Source: Ornithodoros turicata (Eukaryota > Arthropoda > Arachnida > Ixodida > Argasidae). From it: a stretch of DNA of 64,000 nucleotides. This document shows positions 51,374-63,100 of the stretch, piece after piece. The first letter of the stretch is position 1, and each line of letters starts with the position of its first letter. A program made the position numbers and the translations under genes. The notes beneath the pieces are model-generated. The model ran no database searches. It had not been told where the DNA came from and saw only the letters and a program-made list of their open reading frames with translations. The DNA is taken from positions 1,616,565 through 1,680,564 of the forward strand of contig NW_026999346.1 of assembly GCF_037126465.1 (NCBI RefSeq), read 5' to 3'.

Positions 51374-53760
51374 CTACATCTGACTAACTAACCCACACAT
51401 GGTCAAAAATTGGATGACATTATTAAACGTCACAAGAGGAGTGTCACCCAGTAGAAGGGCTGGGTGGAGTGGGACATGGTATCTGTAGAATGCGGCGAAA
51501 TGCTGTTGGCGTTGGTGTTCGAAGTGAGGGCAGGATGCCAGTACGTGCAAGACAGTCAAGCTGTCACCGCAGTGCGCACAAGCTGGCGGATCCTGACCTC
51601 TGAGTAGGTGGTGATGTGTGAGCCATGTGTGCCCAATCCTCAATCTCGCGTAAAGAACCTCGGATGATCTGTTGATGTGTTCAGTCCGATTCGGGGGGGA
51701 AACGTGTGGCTGTGTGAGGTGTAGCTTGTTATTTTCTTCCATGTCCCACTCCTGCTGCCACTATGTGTAGACAGCTCTCTTTAACACTGGCAGGATGTCT
51801 TGGTAGGGTAGTCCTAGAGCTGACGCCTCTTATGCCAACGCTCGCCGAGCCTCACGGTCGGCTCGTTCATTCCCCGGGATCCCAGTGTGGCTGGGGACCC
51901 AGCAGAGACAGATTGAAAAGCCTCGGGAACAAAGTTGGGTCGCAAGCGCTCGTACTCGCTTGACGAGGTGATTCTTGCTGTCATAGCATGAAAGCAGCGC
52001 ACGCACAGAGCTTAGCGAATCGGAAGAAATTACTGAATTTTGAAGGTCGTTTTGTTGAATGTGCCGCAGAGCCAGGAGAATCGCGTAAAGCTCTGCGGTG
52101 AAAACTGTGGCGTTCGTGTTCAGGCGTGCCGTCATAATGGAATCACCTTCAAAGGCAACGGCCGCCACCACTTTGGTCCCATCAGTGTAGATTGCATGGT
52201 GGTTCCCGAAGTTACGGTGACTCTCCAGGAATTCCTGCAGAATGACAGCGTGTGCAGTGGATTGTTTGTCAAACTGTGTCATTTTTAAATTGGATTGTAT
52301 GAGATGTCTCTGCCGAGGCGCAGCATCGAGGATTGCCTGCTGCAGGGGAACGCCAAAGGGACTGAATCCCAGACGGGAACTCGCCGCCTGCACGCGAAGC
52401 GGAAACGAGGGTACAACAGAGGGCTTTGCAAGGAAGAGTCGCTCCAGAGCGGGGTTCACACTACAGTGTACAACTGGGTCATCGCACTGGCATCTGTACT
52501 TTAGCGCAGCCTTCACATGTTCAAATTGTCTCCGTCTCTCGAGCGACCATTCATTGACCTCAACATACAAACTCTTCACAGGGGACGTCCGGAAGGCACC
52601 GGTGGCGAGTCGGATGCCTTCGTGGTGGGACAACGGACGGTGGGACAACTTCCAGGACAACGGAAGAGTTCCTTCTCTCCACACACGGTTAAAAAAGTGT
52701 AGTAAGATTTGTTGCGACTGGGGTGTTAAATGCCGCAACATGTCATAGTGTATGCCGTCAGGGCCAGGTGCAGTGTTCTTTCTTGCCTGTAAGGCTCTCT
52801 AAAGTTCATGTGCGTTGAAGGGTACATTGTAAGGTGCTGTATCTTGTTTAGGTTGTTTAATGATGCGTTTTTCAGCAGCAGTTTTGTGTGACAGGAAACG
52901 CTGGCTGTAATGCGAGGAGCTAGACACGTGTTCAAAGTGTCCGCCAAGTACGTTAGCCTGTTCCTCCAAGAACGTACAGGGAACCCCGTTCTGTGAAAGA
53001 CAAGGCACTGTAAACCCTTTGTATTTCCCGGAGATCTTATTGATACGGTCCCACACAACCTTGGCTGGAGTTCGCGAGTTCAGTGTACCCACAAACTCCT
53101 TCCAGGAGTTGCGCTTGGCCTCCTCCCATGTGCGTTTGGCTGCAGCACGCTTCCTTTTGTATTGGATCATGTTGTCAACTGTCGGGTATCGACGCAAACG
53201 AGCCCACGCCTTTTGTTGTTCCTTGCGCGTCCGTTTACAGTCGTCGTTCCACCAAGGCTGTGAACGCTTGGGCAGAGAGGACGACGTCTTGGATATGGAT
53301 TGTGTAGCAGCATGTATTATCGTGTTTGTTATGAATACGTTGGCCTCGTCGATACTCATGTTGTCAGTGTTGTGTAGGGTCAGGTCAGTCAGCACGCTGA
53401 ACACCGCCCAGTTCGCATCCTGCAGCCTCCAGCGGGGTTTTCGCGTACACAGCACAGCATCATCACACTGATACTCGACGCAAGTTCGAAAATGGTCACT
53501 GCCATAGGGGTTTTGGATCACGTGCCACTGCAGATCTTGTGCAATGGTCGCACTACAGATGGAAAGGTCCAATGCAGAGAATGTCCGTGTTGATGTGCTG
53601 CAGTATGTTGGTTTTGTTGTGTTCATTAGTGTGATGGAGTGGCGGAGGAGTAAATCCTCAAGAAGTCTGCCCCTCGAGTCCAAATCTGAACATCCCCACA
53701 AACGGCTGTGTGCATTAAAATCCCCCATAATGAGGAATGGGGCTGCCAGCTGGTCTTCTG
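51374..53760 (-). pseudogene. I-element G endonuclease-RNase H, RT core deleted
   Basis: The endonuclease frame 53728-52799 has MGDFNAHSRLWG, SALDLSICSA and NPYGSDHF, then the linker VVWDRINKISGKYKGFTVPC. The RT begins (LRHLTPQSQQILLHFFNRVW...WKL) and jumps at about 52640 to the late thumb, HHEGIRLATGAFRTSPVKSL, so all catalytic RT motifs including YVDD are gone. The RNase H is complete: IYTDGTK, AELYAIL, SSDSLSS and WVPSHTGIPGNERADREA. The last part is in frame 51742-51374 (CAHC...HVLASC). It cannot reverse-transcribe. Confidence 0.84.
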
Positions 53761-53764
53761 CATG

Positions 53765-55040
53765 TCTTTTGTTCTGCTGCCCCTACCTCGACCAGATGTT
53801 TTCTCTCTCTTTTCTTTGCCCTGAGAGAGGACACCTGGCAAACTGGATGACGATTTCTGGGATAAGCAGTCATCGTCATCCAATTCCATGTTTTGTGACA
53901 TGGTCTGGGATGGTTCCGGCATGGTTCCGTCCCAGACCGAGATTGTGCCATCAACATCACTGGAAGCTGTGGCTATCTCCTTGCTGCGTGCCTGGCAAGC
54001 CAGGGTGCTCCCAGGAGACGTAGGAGCAGGAAGAGACACACTCGTGTCTCCACCTTTCTGCTGGGGAGTTTGAGGTAGACACCCAGAAGTCTGGGTCTCT
54101 ACAGATTTCCGCAGTGGTGCGACTCCCCTGCGCGCCACCTCGGAGAAAGTGCCTTTGCTAGCAAACTCTGCTTGTGCTTTTGCTGCTTTATATGGTATGA
54201 TCTGTTCTGCTTTGATTCAAAGTATTTCTTTTTCTGCTTTCCACCGGGGACAAGATCTTGAGTATACTGGGTGGTCGCCTTTGCAGTTTGCGCAACGCAC
54301 CGTGTTCTCACATGATTCTGGTGTGTGACCACTGCCTGAACATTTTGGACATGTTTCCTGTCCACGGCAGACCTGTGATCCATGCTCGAAACGATGACAC
54401 TTGAAGCAATGCCGCGGGTTAGGAACGTAGGGTCGCACGTGGCAGTTCAGGTAACCTGCTTTGATGGTTTGAGGGAGTCTGTGCAGCTGGAATGACAGTA
54501 CGATGTGCTTGGTTTGCATTTCTTTGTCATCCCGACGCATCACAATCCGCCTCGCCACCACAACGCCATGCTCGCGCAAACCTTCTTCGATCTCGATGTC
54601 GGAACAGTCAAGGAGTTCACTCTCGGAAATCACCCCCTTGACAATGTTCAGGGTACGGTGTTTTGTGATTGATACTGGAATGTCACCGAATTTCTTTATA
54701 GACACAAGGGCTGATCTTTGGGATCTGTTTTCTACTTCAATTTGAATGTCTTCAGATGACAGCCTCTTTACTTTATACGATTTCCCTATGATTTTTTTCA
54801 ATTTCTTTTGCAATGAGGAATGGTGACACTTTCGATAACGGCTTTGTCTCATCCTCTGCATGGGCCACAAGGAATTTCGGGAACCATGGCTCTGGAGACA
54901 GGTCTAAGCTGAGCGAGTTCATTGATGCTTCGGTGCAGCGCCTCTTTTGACGCTGATCATGTTTTTTGGAGTGTATTGAATCCATACAAGGAAAAGAGTG
55001 ATTCGGTGCACAGGTATGTCGCCCACCATGGAGCCCAACC
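53765..55040 (-). pseudogene. I-element G ORF1 (gag-like)
   Basis: Frame 54870-54217 holds a gag-like region (KVKRLSSEDIQIEVENRSQ, then AGYLNCHVRPYVPNPRHC) and three zinc knuckles: CFKCHRFEHGSQVC, CPKCSGSGHTPESC and CANCKGDHPVYSRSC. A shift precedes the Ser/Gln-rich tail in frames 54138-53626. The N-terminal part (FPKFLVAHAEDETKPLSKVS, then PFLIAKEIEK) is in frame 55042-54773. At least two shifts. Confidence 0.82.
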
Positions 55041-55420
55041 AAGGGAGCGTGCCCGGCACGCTAACACTTTCCTCTGCAATATACCCTAGTGCAGTTTCAG
55101 AAGGGTGAAAGAACTGCCCAACGTTGACCCTTGCCGCCAAAGAAGGTGAGTAAGGAAAATACAAGAAGGAAGAGGAGATGAAAGGAGAAAGTAAGGAAAA
55201 TAGGAGATGGCGACTAGCTGAATAGTCCTGGCCGGGCCTTCCAGGGCCACCCGACTATGGGAAGCAGGGGCCAAACCGGTATGTTGCTTTCCCGGAGGGG
55301 CCCCGAAGAGTCCACTCAACCGCCAGGATCCCCCTTTTCCCAGACACGGGACAGCCACGCACAGCTATACGTGCGGGTCTCCCTCCTGCGGCGACCCGAC
55401 CGTAAGTGCAGGAGGGGGCT

Positions 55421-56539
55421 ACTGCGGCTGTTGCCGGGTGATGGGGGCGCCAAGTTCCCGACGCCGGGTGATGCTGAATTGAAGGCTCTGGTGGGTCAGG
55501 CACGTAGGGCTTGGGTCGAGCGCATGCAGGCGGGGTATAGACGATCGGAGTTATTTGCTCACTCGAAGGACCCCCTATCCAATAGGTAGTTGCATCCGAA
55601 GAGTCGCCATCTAAAGGATGGCGACAGAATCAAGGCACTCCGGTTGCGGACCGGCGTCTATCCCTGCCGTGCACTATTTAACATGCACGCGCAGGATCCG
55701 ACCCAGCGCCTCTGTCACCATTGTGGCCAGAACGAGGAGACCCCAGCCCATATCCTACAGCCTTGCGAAAAGACTCATTGCCCCTGGATCGGGCGGCACA
55801 ATTACCTATGCAAGCAAATCTGTCGGCTGGTGACGCAGTATAGCCCCGGAGTTAAAATTACACAGGAGCGAATTTTCAATGTGCAGGGGGCCCGCTACAA
55901 ACCAGACATTGTCGTTGAGGATGGCGACAAACTCGTCATTCTAGATGTTGCTGTAGCGCGGGACAGCACTGCTAGCACCCTAGAGAGTAGGTGCAGGGAA
56001 AAAGCGGCAAAATATGATATTCTTAGGCAGTGCTTCCCTGGCAAGTCCGTGTTTGTAGAGGGGGTCGCCTTTGGGGCCCGTGGGCTTACTTGCGTAACTA
56101 CAAGAAGGGTGTGTCGCTGCCTGGGGCTCACGACATCGGACATTTCATGGTTGGCGTCACGGGCACTCGTCGGGAGCTTAATCTGCCTGGGCAGATTCGT
56201 CCGGTTCGTATGAAGTAGCATGACCTTGTCTGCCGTCTGGTTGGTGTGTGGCACCTTCATTCTTTGCCTACGGTCGTAGGGATCCTTTGCGGTCTCTCAA
56301 GGCAGTGGGAAGTCTACGGCTTAGCGATTGCTTCGTAATACTCCCCCTTGGTGTCCCGTGCGGGGATTTTTGTCGGGCAGTTTGGCCCTGTTTTCCTGTT
56401 AGCTTTTGTTCATTAGTCGACGACCCTGGCCAAGTTGGGCTTCTGGGCGCCACCTACCACACCTTGCTAACGCATGGTGTGGCGTCAAGAGCCAGACTTG
56501 CCCTCGTTTTAACCCGCCTTTGCGGGAAAGTTTGAGTTT
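55421..56539 (+). mobile_element. R2-clade copy 7, 3' part only
   Basis: C-terminal part of an R2 element plus its 3' UTR. The left side abuts the leader of I-element G. The 3' end (AACCCGCCTTTGCGGGA, then GTTTGAGTTT) abuts TAGCCAACTAACCGCC at 56540, a satellite start with two changes. Confidence 0.85.
55450..56213 (+). pseudogene. R2 copy 7 endonuclease domain
   Basis: Starts in the linker (ELKALVGQARRAWVERMQAG), then SELFAHSKDPLSNR, one TAG at 55587, LHPKSRHLKDGDRIKALRLR, the knuckle CHHC...HILQPC, RHNY, and the endonuclease core KPDIVVEDGDKLVILDVAVA (arginine replaces the following tryptophan). FGARGLTC and RALVGSLIC close the domain, with the stop at 56213. A single stop codon is the only lesion in this 760-bp part. 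Confidence 0.85.
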
Positions 56540-56636
56540 TAGCCAACTAACCGCCATTCGACGCATTCGACGCTTTCTCCCACATTAGGATCGTGCATCT
56601 GAGTGAAAAACTAACAAAGTATGGGGTAACGGCAGG
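56540..56636 (+). repeat. Satellite remnant F (partial unit)
   Basis: One unit from TAGCCAACTAACCGCC to GTATGGGGTAACGGCAGG, cut after about 97 bp by R2 copy 8. Confidence 0.92.
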
Positions 56637-57257
56637 AGACTATTACACAAGAAAGGGTGTACACCACCACACATGGCACTCGTTTGAAGCCAGACATTGT
56701 AGTGACGGAGGGCGACTCGGTGACAATTTTAGATGTGGCTGTTGCCTGGGACGCCACACCGAGTTCGCTGGAGGCCGTCAACAGTACTAAAGTTGCTAAG
56801 AACAACTGTCTGGCTTCAACGTTTCCAGATAAGCACGTGGAGATACGTGGGTTGTGCTTCGGGGCCAGAGGCGGAACTTGTGCCTCAACCAGGGGTGCCC
56901 TGTCGGATATGGGTCTTCCTAGGACGGATCTGGCGTGGTTGGCTTCCCGAGTCTTGGTTGGGAGTTTAATAGTCCTTAGTCGTTTTTATCGCATGGTTTA
57001 GTCTCTGTTGGCTTCCATGATCTCTTTAGGTGTCACTTCGTCGATTCAGATTTTATGGGTAGTTTTTCCCTTTTATTTGCTCTTAGTTCCTCTTGGTGTC
57101 GCTTCTTTTAGCGGTTTTAACCAAGTGGGACTGCTTGGGGTCACTAGGGCAGACCATCGCCTAACCCCTGGGTTGGCTAACCTAAGGGGTTGACCTCAAA
57201 CACGTCCCACTTGAACCGACGTTCGTTTTACCCCTTTTCTGGGGAAAGTTCTAGTTT
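56637..57257 (+). mobile_element. R2-clade copy 8, extreme 5' truncation
   Basis: A 620-bp copy holding only the last third of the endonuclease and the 3' UTR. It ends ACCCCTTTTCTGGGGA, then GTTCTAGTTT, directly before TAGCCAAATCAACG at 57258. Confidence 0.9.
56657..57001 (+). pseudogene. R2 copy 8 endonuclease C-terminus
   Basis: Open to 57001. It encodes GTRLKPDIVVTEGDSVTILD, VAVAWDATPSSLE, FGARGGTCASTRGALSDMGL and SRVLVGSLIVLSRF. This retains the PD...D catalytic core but lacks the knuckle and everything upstream, so it cannot be functional. Confidence 0.85.
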
Positions 57258-57492
57258 TAGCCAAATCAACGCCATTCTACTCATTCGACGCTTTTCTTCC
57301 ACAATAAGATCGTGCATCTGAGGCACAAACTCACAAAGTATGGGGTAACGACAGGGGAAAATAATCTGTTCTTTCGGTAGCCACATAAACGCCATTCTAC
57401 GCGTTCGACGCTTTCTCCCACATTAGGATGGTGCATCTGAGGCAAAAACTAACAAAATATGGGGTAACGGCAGGACAAAATACTGTGCTCTT
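57258..57492 (+). repeat. 120-bp satellite array G (two units)
   Basis: Units at 57258 and 57378. The second ends ACTGTGCTCTTTA, where R2 copy 9 starts. Confidence 0.94.
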
Positions 57493-59554
57493 TAGGCTCC
57501 TTTCACGATATGCAGAGCGGCTTCCAAGACGATCGCTCCACCGGGTCAAAGCTCTTGCTAGTTCAGGGCATCATGCGGCACGCCAAGCGCAGACACCAAC
57601 CTCTCTACGTGGCGAGCCTGGACCTCAGGAAGGCGTTCGATTCCACAGGGCATCACGCCATTTTCTCTGCACTTCGGGGCAGATCCCTTACTGAGGAGTA
57701 TATATCCATCCTTCAGAACTTGTATGAAGGCTGTGCCACGACGTTCTGGCTTGGCTGTGCCACAGATAATATCCAGGTGCCAGCTAGGAGGGGGATCAAG
57801 CAGGGCGACCCCTTGTCGCCATTCCTGTTTAACTGCGTGCTTGACCCCCTCCTGCACGAAATTAATGCTTCGGGTATTGGCTATCATGCGGGCGATGCAT
57901 CGGCGGCGGCTATGGCTTTCGCGGATGCCTTGCTCCTGTTATGGAATAACCACGAGGCCCTGCAAGAGCTAGTTCGTCTTACGGAGCGGTATTTTGACAA
58001 CGTTCGGCTAAAAATCAATCCTGCCAAGACACAATATTTCGGCTGGACATGGTCCAGTGATCGCGGGTGGTTCGACTATAAGGTGAGACCAATAGTCGTA
58101 GCTGGATGTACCATATCCCCTACCCAGCGAGAGAACCCCCTCGTTTATTTGGGACTACGAATTCATGTCCGCAGTGGGCCGGCGCTCAGCGATCCGAAGA
58201 CTAATGACACCGTGGACCTTATTGCAAGATCAGCACTTAAACCGTTTCAGCGCCTAAGGGCCCTCAAGGAGTTAGTAGTTCAGCGCCAGCTGTACACTCT
58301 CGCAAACTCGTTGGGCGTCATAGGACATGCGGAGAAAACCGATAAACTCAACGCGCGGCATGTCAAGATATTTTTGCATCTTCCGGGATCGTTTCCCTCG
58401 TCACATGTGTGGATGCCCTCAAGAAAAGGGGGCCTAGGAGTGCTACAACTGGCGTTCGTGGCCGTCCAGGTCCAGTTGAAATCGCTGGCCCGATTACTTC
58501 GTCTCGGCAACCAGTTCGTCGATATAATTTTCAACACGATATTAAATGATCACATGCACAAGTTGTGACAATACATCAACATTCCTATGGGCATAACTGG
58601 TGTTCGAGAGCTCAACGACATCCTTAAGGCAGCACACGGTCGCTGGTTCAGTAAAATCAAAGACGTTTACAAAACTAGATCGAACTTTGCGCATGAGAAC
58701 GACCCTTTTGCTAACAGATGGCTCATCGAGGATTCCCGTCTCCTCAACGATGGTGACAGGATTCGCGCTTTACGCCTAAGAACGGGAGTATACCCGTGGC
58801 GGGCGCTATACAACAAGCATGCACCTGACCCGACAGACCGGCTCTGCCACCACTGCAGGCAGGGAGAGGAGACACCTGCCCACATCCTGCAATTTTGTGA
58901 GCGCGTTCATGGTCCCCGCATTGAACGCCACAATTATTTATGCGACCAGATGGCTCGACTTATATCTCAGTACAATCCCCAGGCCAAGGTGACCCAAGAG
59001 AAAGTATTTTCAGCCCAGGGAGTTCGCCTGAAGTCCGATCTCGTAGTACAGGAAGCCGGTCGGGTGACTATACTGGACGTTGCCGTGGCCTGGGATAATT
59101 GTTGACTTTACAAAAGAAGACGTCTGAGAAGAGAGTGAAGTACGAGCTACTGCATCAGTGTTTCCCTGATAAGCAAGTTTTCATTGAGGGAGTGGCGTTT
59201 GGTGCGCGGGGCCTACTTGTTCCACTACGCGGAAAGTCTGCTTTAATTTCGGCTTTAGTAAGGCGGATGTGGCCTGGTTGGCCTCGAGAACTCTGATAGG
59301 AAGCCTAATCTGTCTGGGCAGGTTCACCAGAATGATTTGATCCCACGTTCCCACTCGATTTTAATGTGATTCTCCAGGGTTAATTTTAATGAGGCATGCG
59401 CGAGTTTTACTGTTTTTAACCCCTTCCTTTTTATCTCAGACCTCAAAGACCGGAGTCTGAGTGCCACCAACCATGCGGCTCTTTGGGCTCGCATGGCATG
59501 CAGCTCCGTGCTTTGCCTATTTTTGTTTTACCCCCCTTGGGGGACATTCCGTTT
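57493..59554 (+). mobile_element. R2-clade copy 9, 5'-truncated in the RT
   Basis: Begins in the RT region (FHDMQSGFQDDRSTGSK) immediately after the satellite. The 3' UTR (59338-59554) ends ACCCCCCTTGGGGGA, then CATTCCGTTT, against TAGCCAAATCAACG at 59555. Confidence 0.9.
57510..59337 (+). pseudogene. R2 copy 9 RT-endonuclease, three lesions
   Basis: Frame 57510-58568 has SLDLRKAFDSTGHHAIF, RRGIKQGDPLSPFLFN, and FADA instead of FADD, so a catalytic aspartate is lost. After a TGA at 58566 the same frame continues (58587-59105) with the linker, LRLRTGVYPWRALYNKHAPD, the knuckle CHHC...HILQFC, RIERHNYL, and KSDLVVQEAGRVTILDVAVA; serine replaces the proline of KPD. A TGA at 59103 and a shift near 59230 break the last part. 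Confidence 0.86.
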
Positions 59555-59914
59555 TAGCCAAATCAACGCCATTCTACTCATTCGATGCTTTTCTTACACA
59601 TTAAGATCGTGCATCTGAGGCACAAACTCACAAAGTATGGGGTAACGGCAGGGGAAAATACTGTGTTCTTTCGGTAGCCAAATAAACGCCATTCTACGCA
59701 TTCGACGCTTTCTCCCACATTAGGATCGTGCATCTGAGGCAAAAACGAACAAAGTATGGGGTAACGGCAGGGGGAAATACTGTGTTCTTTCGGTAGCCAA
59801 ATAAACGCCATTCTACGCATTCGACGCTTTCTCCCACATTAGGATCGTGCATCTGAGGCAGAAACTAACAAAGTATGGGGTAACGGCAGGGGGAGATACT
59901 CTGTTCTTTTTTTT
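59555..59914 (+). repeat. 120-bp satellite array H (three units)
   Basis: Units at 59555, 59675 and 59794. The last ends TACTCTGTTCTTTTTTTT before the ribozyme of R2 copy 10. Confidence 0.94.
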
Positions 59915-60066
59915 GGCGGGTGGTGTCTCAGCCAAGCGATTTAGTCTGTGTACCAAAAGCCTCTTTTAAGTGTGTGCAGCTGAGACACTAGGGTAGTCCG
60001 GCCTCCTCGTGGCGCTCGCCGGGCAACGGTTTCACCTGCTAAGCGAAACCGGCTAACGGACCACCC
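59915..60066 (+). ncRNA. HDV-like ribozyme, R2 copy 10
   Basis: P1 is GGCGGG with CTCGCC (one G-U pair). J1/2 contains a hairpin, GTGTCTCAGC with GCTGAGACAC. P2 is GGTAGTCC with GGACCACC, one mismatch. P3 is GCC/GGC around TCCTCGT. P4 is GGTTTC/GAAACC around an 11-base loop, and J4/2 is GGCTAAC. The P1 and P4 sequences differ from those of copies 1, 2 and 5 but pair equally well. Confidence 0.87.
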
Positions 60067-60195
60067 AGGGCCTTTGGCCTTCGGGAGGGGTGCAATCCCC
60101 TGTGCTCTTGTTTCTTTGGATAAGTTGGCCCAGAAGCTAACAGATCAACACCCCTTCCCGTTCAGGAACTGCTGGGGTAGATTCTCTCTTTGAAG

Positions 60196-63100
60196 ATGAA
60201 AACCCATTCTTGGGATGTCATCTATCCACCGATAGAAGAACTTATCTGTCACCTGTGTGATTTGCGGGTGACATCTAGACCAACATTGGAAAACCACTAT
60301 CGCTTCCATTCAGTGGAGCTTATCTGGAGATGTGGAGTTTGTCGATCTAAAACCTCATCTTCCAGCAAAGTTATTTCGTCCCACCATACCAAATGCAAGA
60401 GGAAAAATCAAAGTAGGGTGGGCCTGCTGGGTTCCCCTGTCTCCGGCGCAGCTTGTTCCGTGTCGGGGGGGGGGGGGGCGATTCAGTGGCGACCCCTTCG
60501 GCTCCCGACTCTGACGTAGTTTTGGTCCCACCCGAGGCTGTTGACGAGGGGATGTCCCCTTTAGCCGGTACTGCTGTGCGAGCCGAGACAGTCAATGACA
60601 GTCAGGAGGCTGAGGCAACCGTGGCCTCGATTGATATTTCCGCTTTGGCGGAAGAGATGGCCTTGGCCCAGATAGCTGTGGGTGGGGTGGCTCCCCCTGC
60701 AGGGCTAGCACAGGATGTTGCCATGGCTGAGTTTGAGGCTGCCACCTCTGAGAAGGTTGACCCTCCTGGTGGGGCCTGGCCTGTACCTTGACCACAGGGT
60801 TTGGTGGTGTTGGAAGGTGGAGTCGCTGGGGCCGCGGCCGGGGTGTCCGCGCCGGCCGTCTTGGGCCCTGTTGCGCCGGTGGCAGGGGAGCTGAGTGGGC
60901 CCCCCGTTTCTTATTGTCGATGGACCGTGGCTGAGATGAGGTTGCTCGCCAACCTGGAAGTTGAAATTGGGAGTCATCCCTTTATCAATCTTGAGTTGTC
61001 CAAACAGTACACTGTGCGCTCCTTGCAGAGCATACGTGGTATAAGGCATCTTGCCAAATACAAGAATATATTAAGGGATACACTAGCCAAAATGTTTGCC
61101 AGTATTCAAGAAGAAGCAAGCATCCATAATGCTCACCAAGAACAAACAAATGTCAGTGGAGGATCGGAAGGCTGGATTGTCGAAGAACGGTTCGCTACGG
61201 TGGACGGTATGGTTAAGACAGGAGTCCCATTGGAGCTTGTTCAAAGGTTATATTCTGAGCCACTCAGATATGGGGACCTCCTCGATGTCTATGAAGCTTT
61301 TGGAGCGAAGCCTAGGGAGTTTACTGGTGCAGGGGAGCGTCGTGAGAAAATAACTACGGCACAGACGAAGTCTGGACGTCGTAGGCAGAGATACAGAGAG
61401 CATCAGATGCTTTACAGAAAGGGTCCTCGTGTACTGATTCATCAGCAGCAGGCTGAGGGTGCTGATGCTCCTGTTACTTTAAAGGAAATACATAACCTAT
61501 ACGACCCCCTTTTTTCCACGCCATCCCTGGTCAGTGCGAAGGTTCCGCCTTCGGGTTTTAAGGCTGATGTCTGGACTGATGAGATCTCCATCACTGAGGT
61601 TGAAGTGGCATTGAGCTCATTTCAAATGGGTTCGGCGCCTGGACCAGATGGCATAACAGTTGGGTGCCTGAGGAGGGTTCCCGCAGAGGTGCTTACTGGG
61701 ATCTTGAATAATTAAAAAAAAATTGAAGCCGTTCCACCATAGTTGAAAAATTCTAAGACCATCTTCATACCAAAAGGGCCTAAACCACAAAAAGCTTCGG
61801 ACTTTCGTCCGATTACTATCTCTCCTATTCTGATGAGGTTGCACTCGAAGGTGTTACATGCACGCTTCGCTAAGTGGAACAGATTCCATCAATTCCAGAG
61901 TGGTTTTGAAGCTGATAAGGGCACTAGTTCCAATCTCCTGTTGCTGCAGGGTCTGATGGTTCATGCCAAGAAATGCCATCGTGGGCTCTATGTGGCTAGT
62001 TTGGATGTAAAAAAAGCCTTTGATTCTGTTAGCCATTTTGCACTGTTTAGTGCGCTTGAGGGCAGAAGCATTCCAGCTCAGTTCATCGATATTTTTCAGG
62101 AACTTTACAGTGGAGCCACAACCTCCTTTGTGCTGAATGGTAAAGCAGACAATTTGAAAATACCTGTGAGACAGGGAATCAAACAGGGGAATCCATTGTC
62201 GCCGTTCCTATTCAATTGTGTCCTCGATCCACTTTTGGTCGAGTTGAACAACAGTGGTGTGGGTTATCACCTGGATCAGACCTCGGCTGCGGCCATGGCG
62301 TTAGCCGATGATCTCCTACTCTTTTCGGAAAGTCATGCCGCTTTACAGGATCTTGTACGGCGAGTAGAGAGATATCTGGCGGACGTCGGTTTGGCGTTGA
62401 ATCCATCGAAAACGCAGTACTTTGGCTGGTTCTGGAATAGTATAACATGTTGGTATGACTATGAAATCCCACCACTGCTGATTCAGGGACAGAAGATTGA
62501 CCCCTTGGAGAGGGGCGGCGAAATGCGGTACCTCGGGCTCAATATATATAACCACAAAGGTCCAAGTCTGGTTGACTCGCAGTGTGATATAACAGCGGAC
62601 CTAATAAAAAAGGCCGCGTTAAAACCATTTCAGCGTCTGCGGGGCTTCAAGGAGCTTGTGGTTCAACGTAAGCTATATGCCCTTTCTAACGTACTATCAG
62701 TGGTAGAGGAGTCTGTTAAGGCTGACAAAACACATAGGATCTTTCTTAAAAAGGCTTTGCATCTTCCGCAGTCATTTCCCAATGCTATCATGTGGATGCC
62801 ACATAGAGAGGGAGGATTGGGCCTGTTGCCGGTCCAATGGACGGCACCTGCTGTGCAGCTTCAGTCTCTGGCCAGGTTGCAACGACTGGGTCATCCATTC
62901 GTTGATGCGTTGTTCCATCACGTCCTTGGTTCATACTTGATGAAACTTTACGAATATTTGGATGTGCCCAGCATAACAACTCAGGAAACATTGGAATCTG
63001 AGCTTGACGGCTCAAAAAGGCGTTGGTTTTTCGCTGTGAGGTCTAAATATAAAAAACAGGATCTGTTTTCTTTCCAAAGCGATGTAATTGGGAACAGGTG

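Larger units (their letters stand above)
51340..55420 (-). mobile_element. I-element G, deleted in the RT core
   Basis: I-clade element on the - strand, diverged from A-F. From right to left it has a GC-rich leader (about 55045-55420), a gag-like ORF1, endonuclease, a remnant of RT, and RNase H with a cysteine-rich end. No (ATC)n tail is seen at its left, so the 3' boundary is uncertain. The leader shares a TATACGTGCGGG-like motif with that of element B (TATACATGTGGG). Confidence 0.8.
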
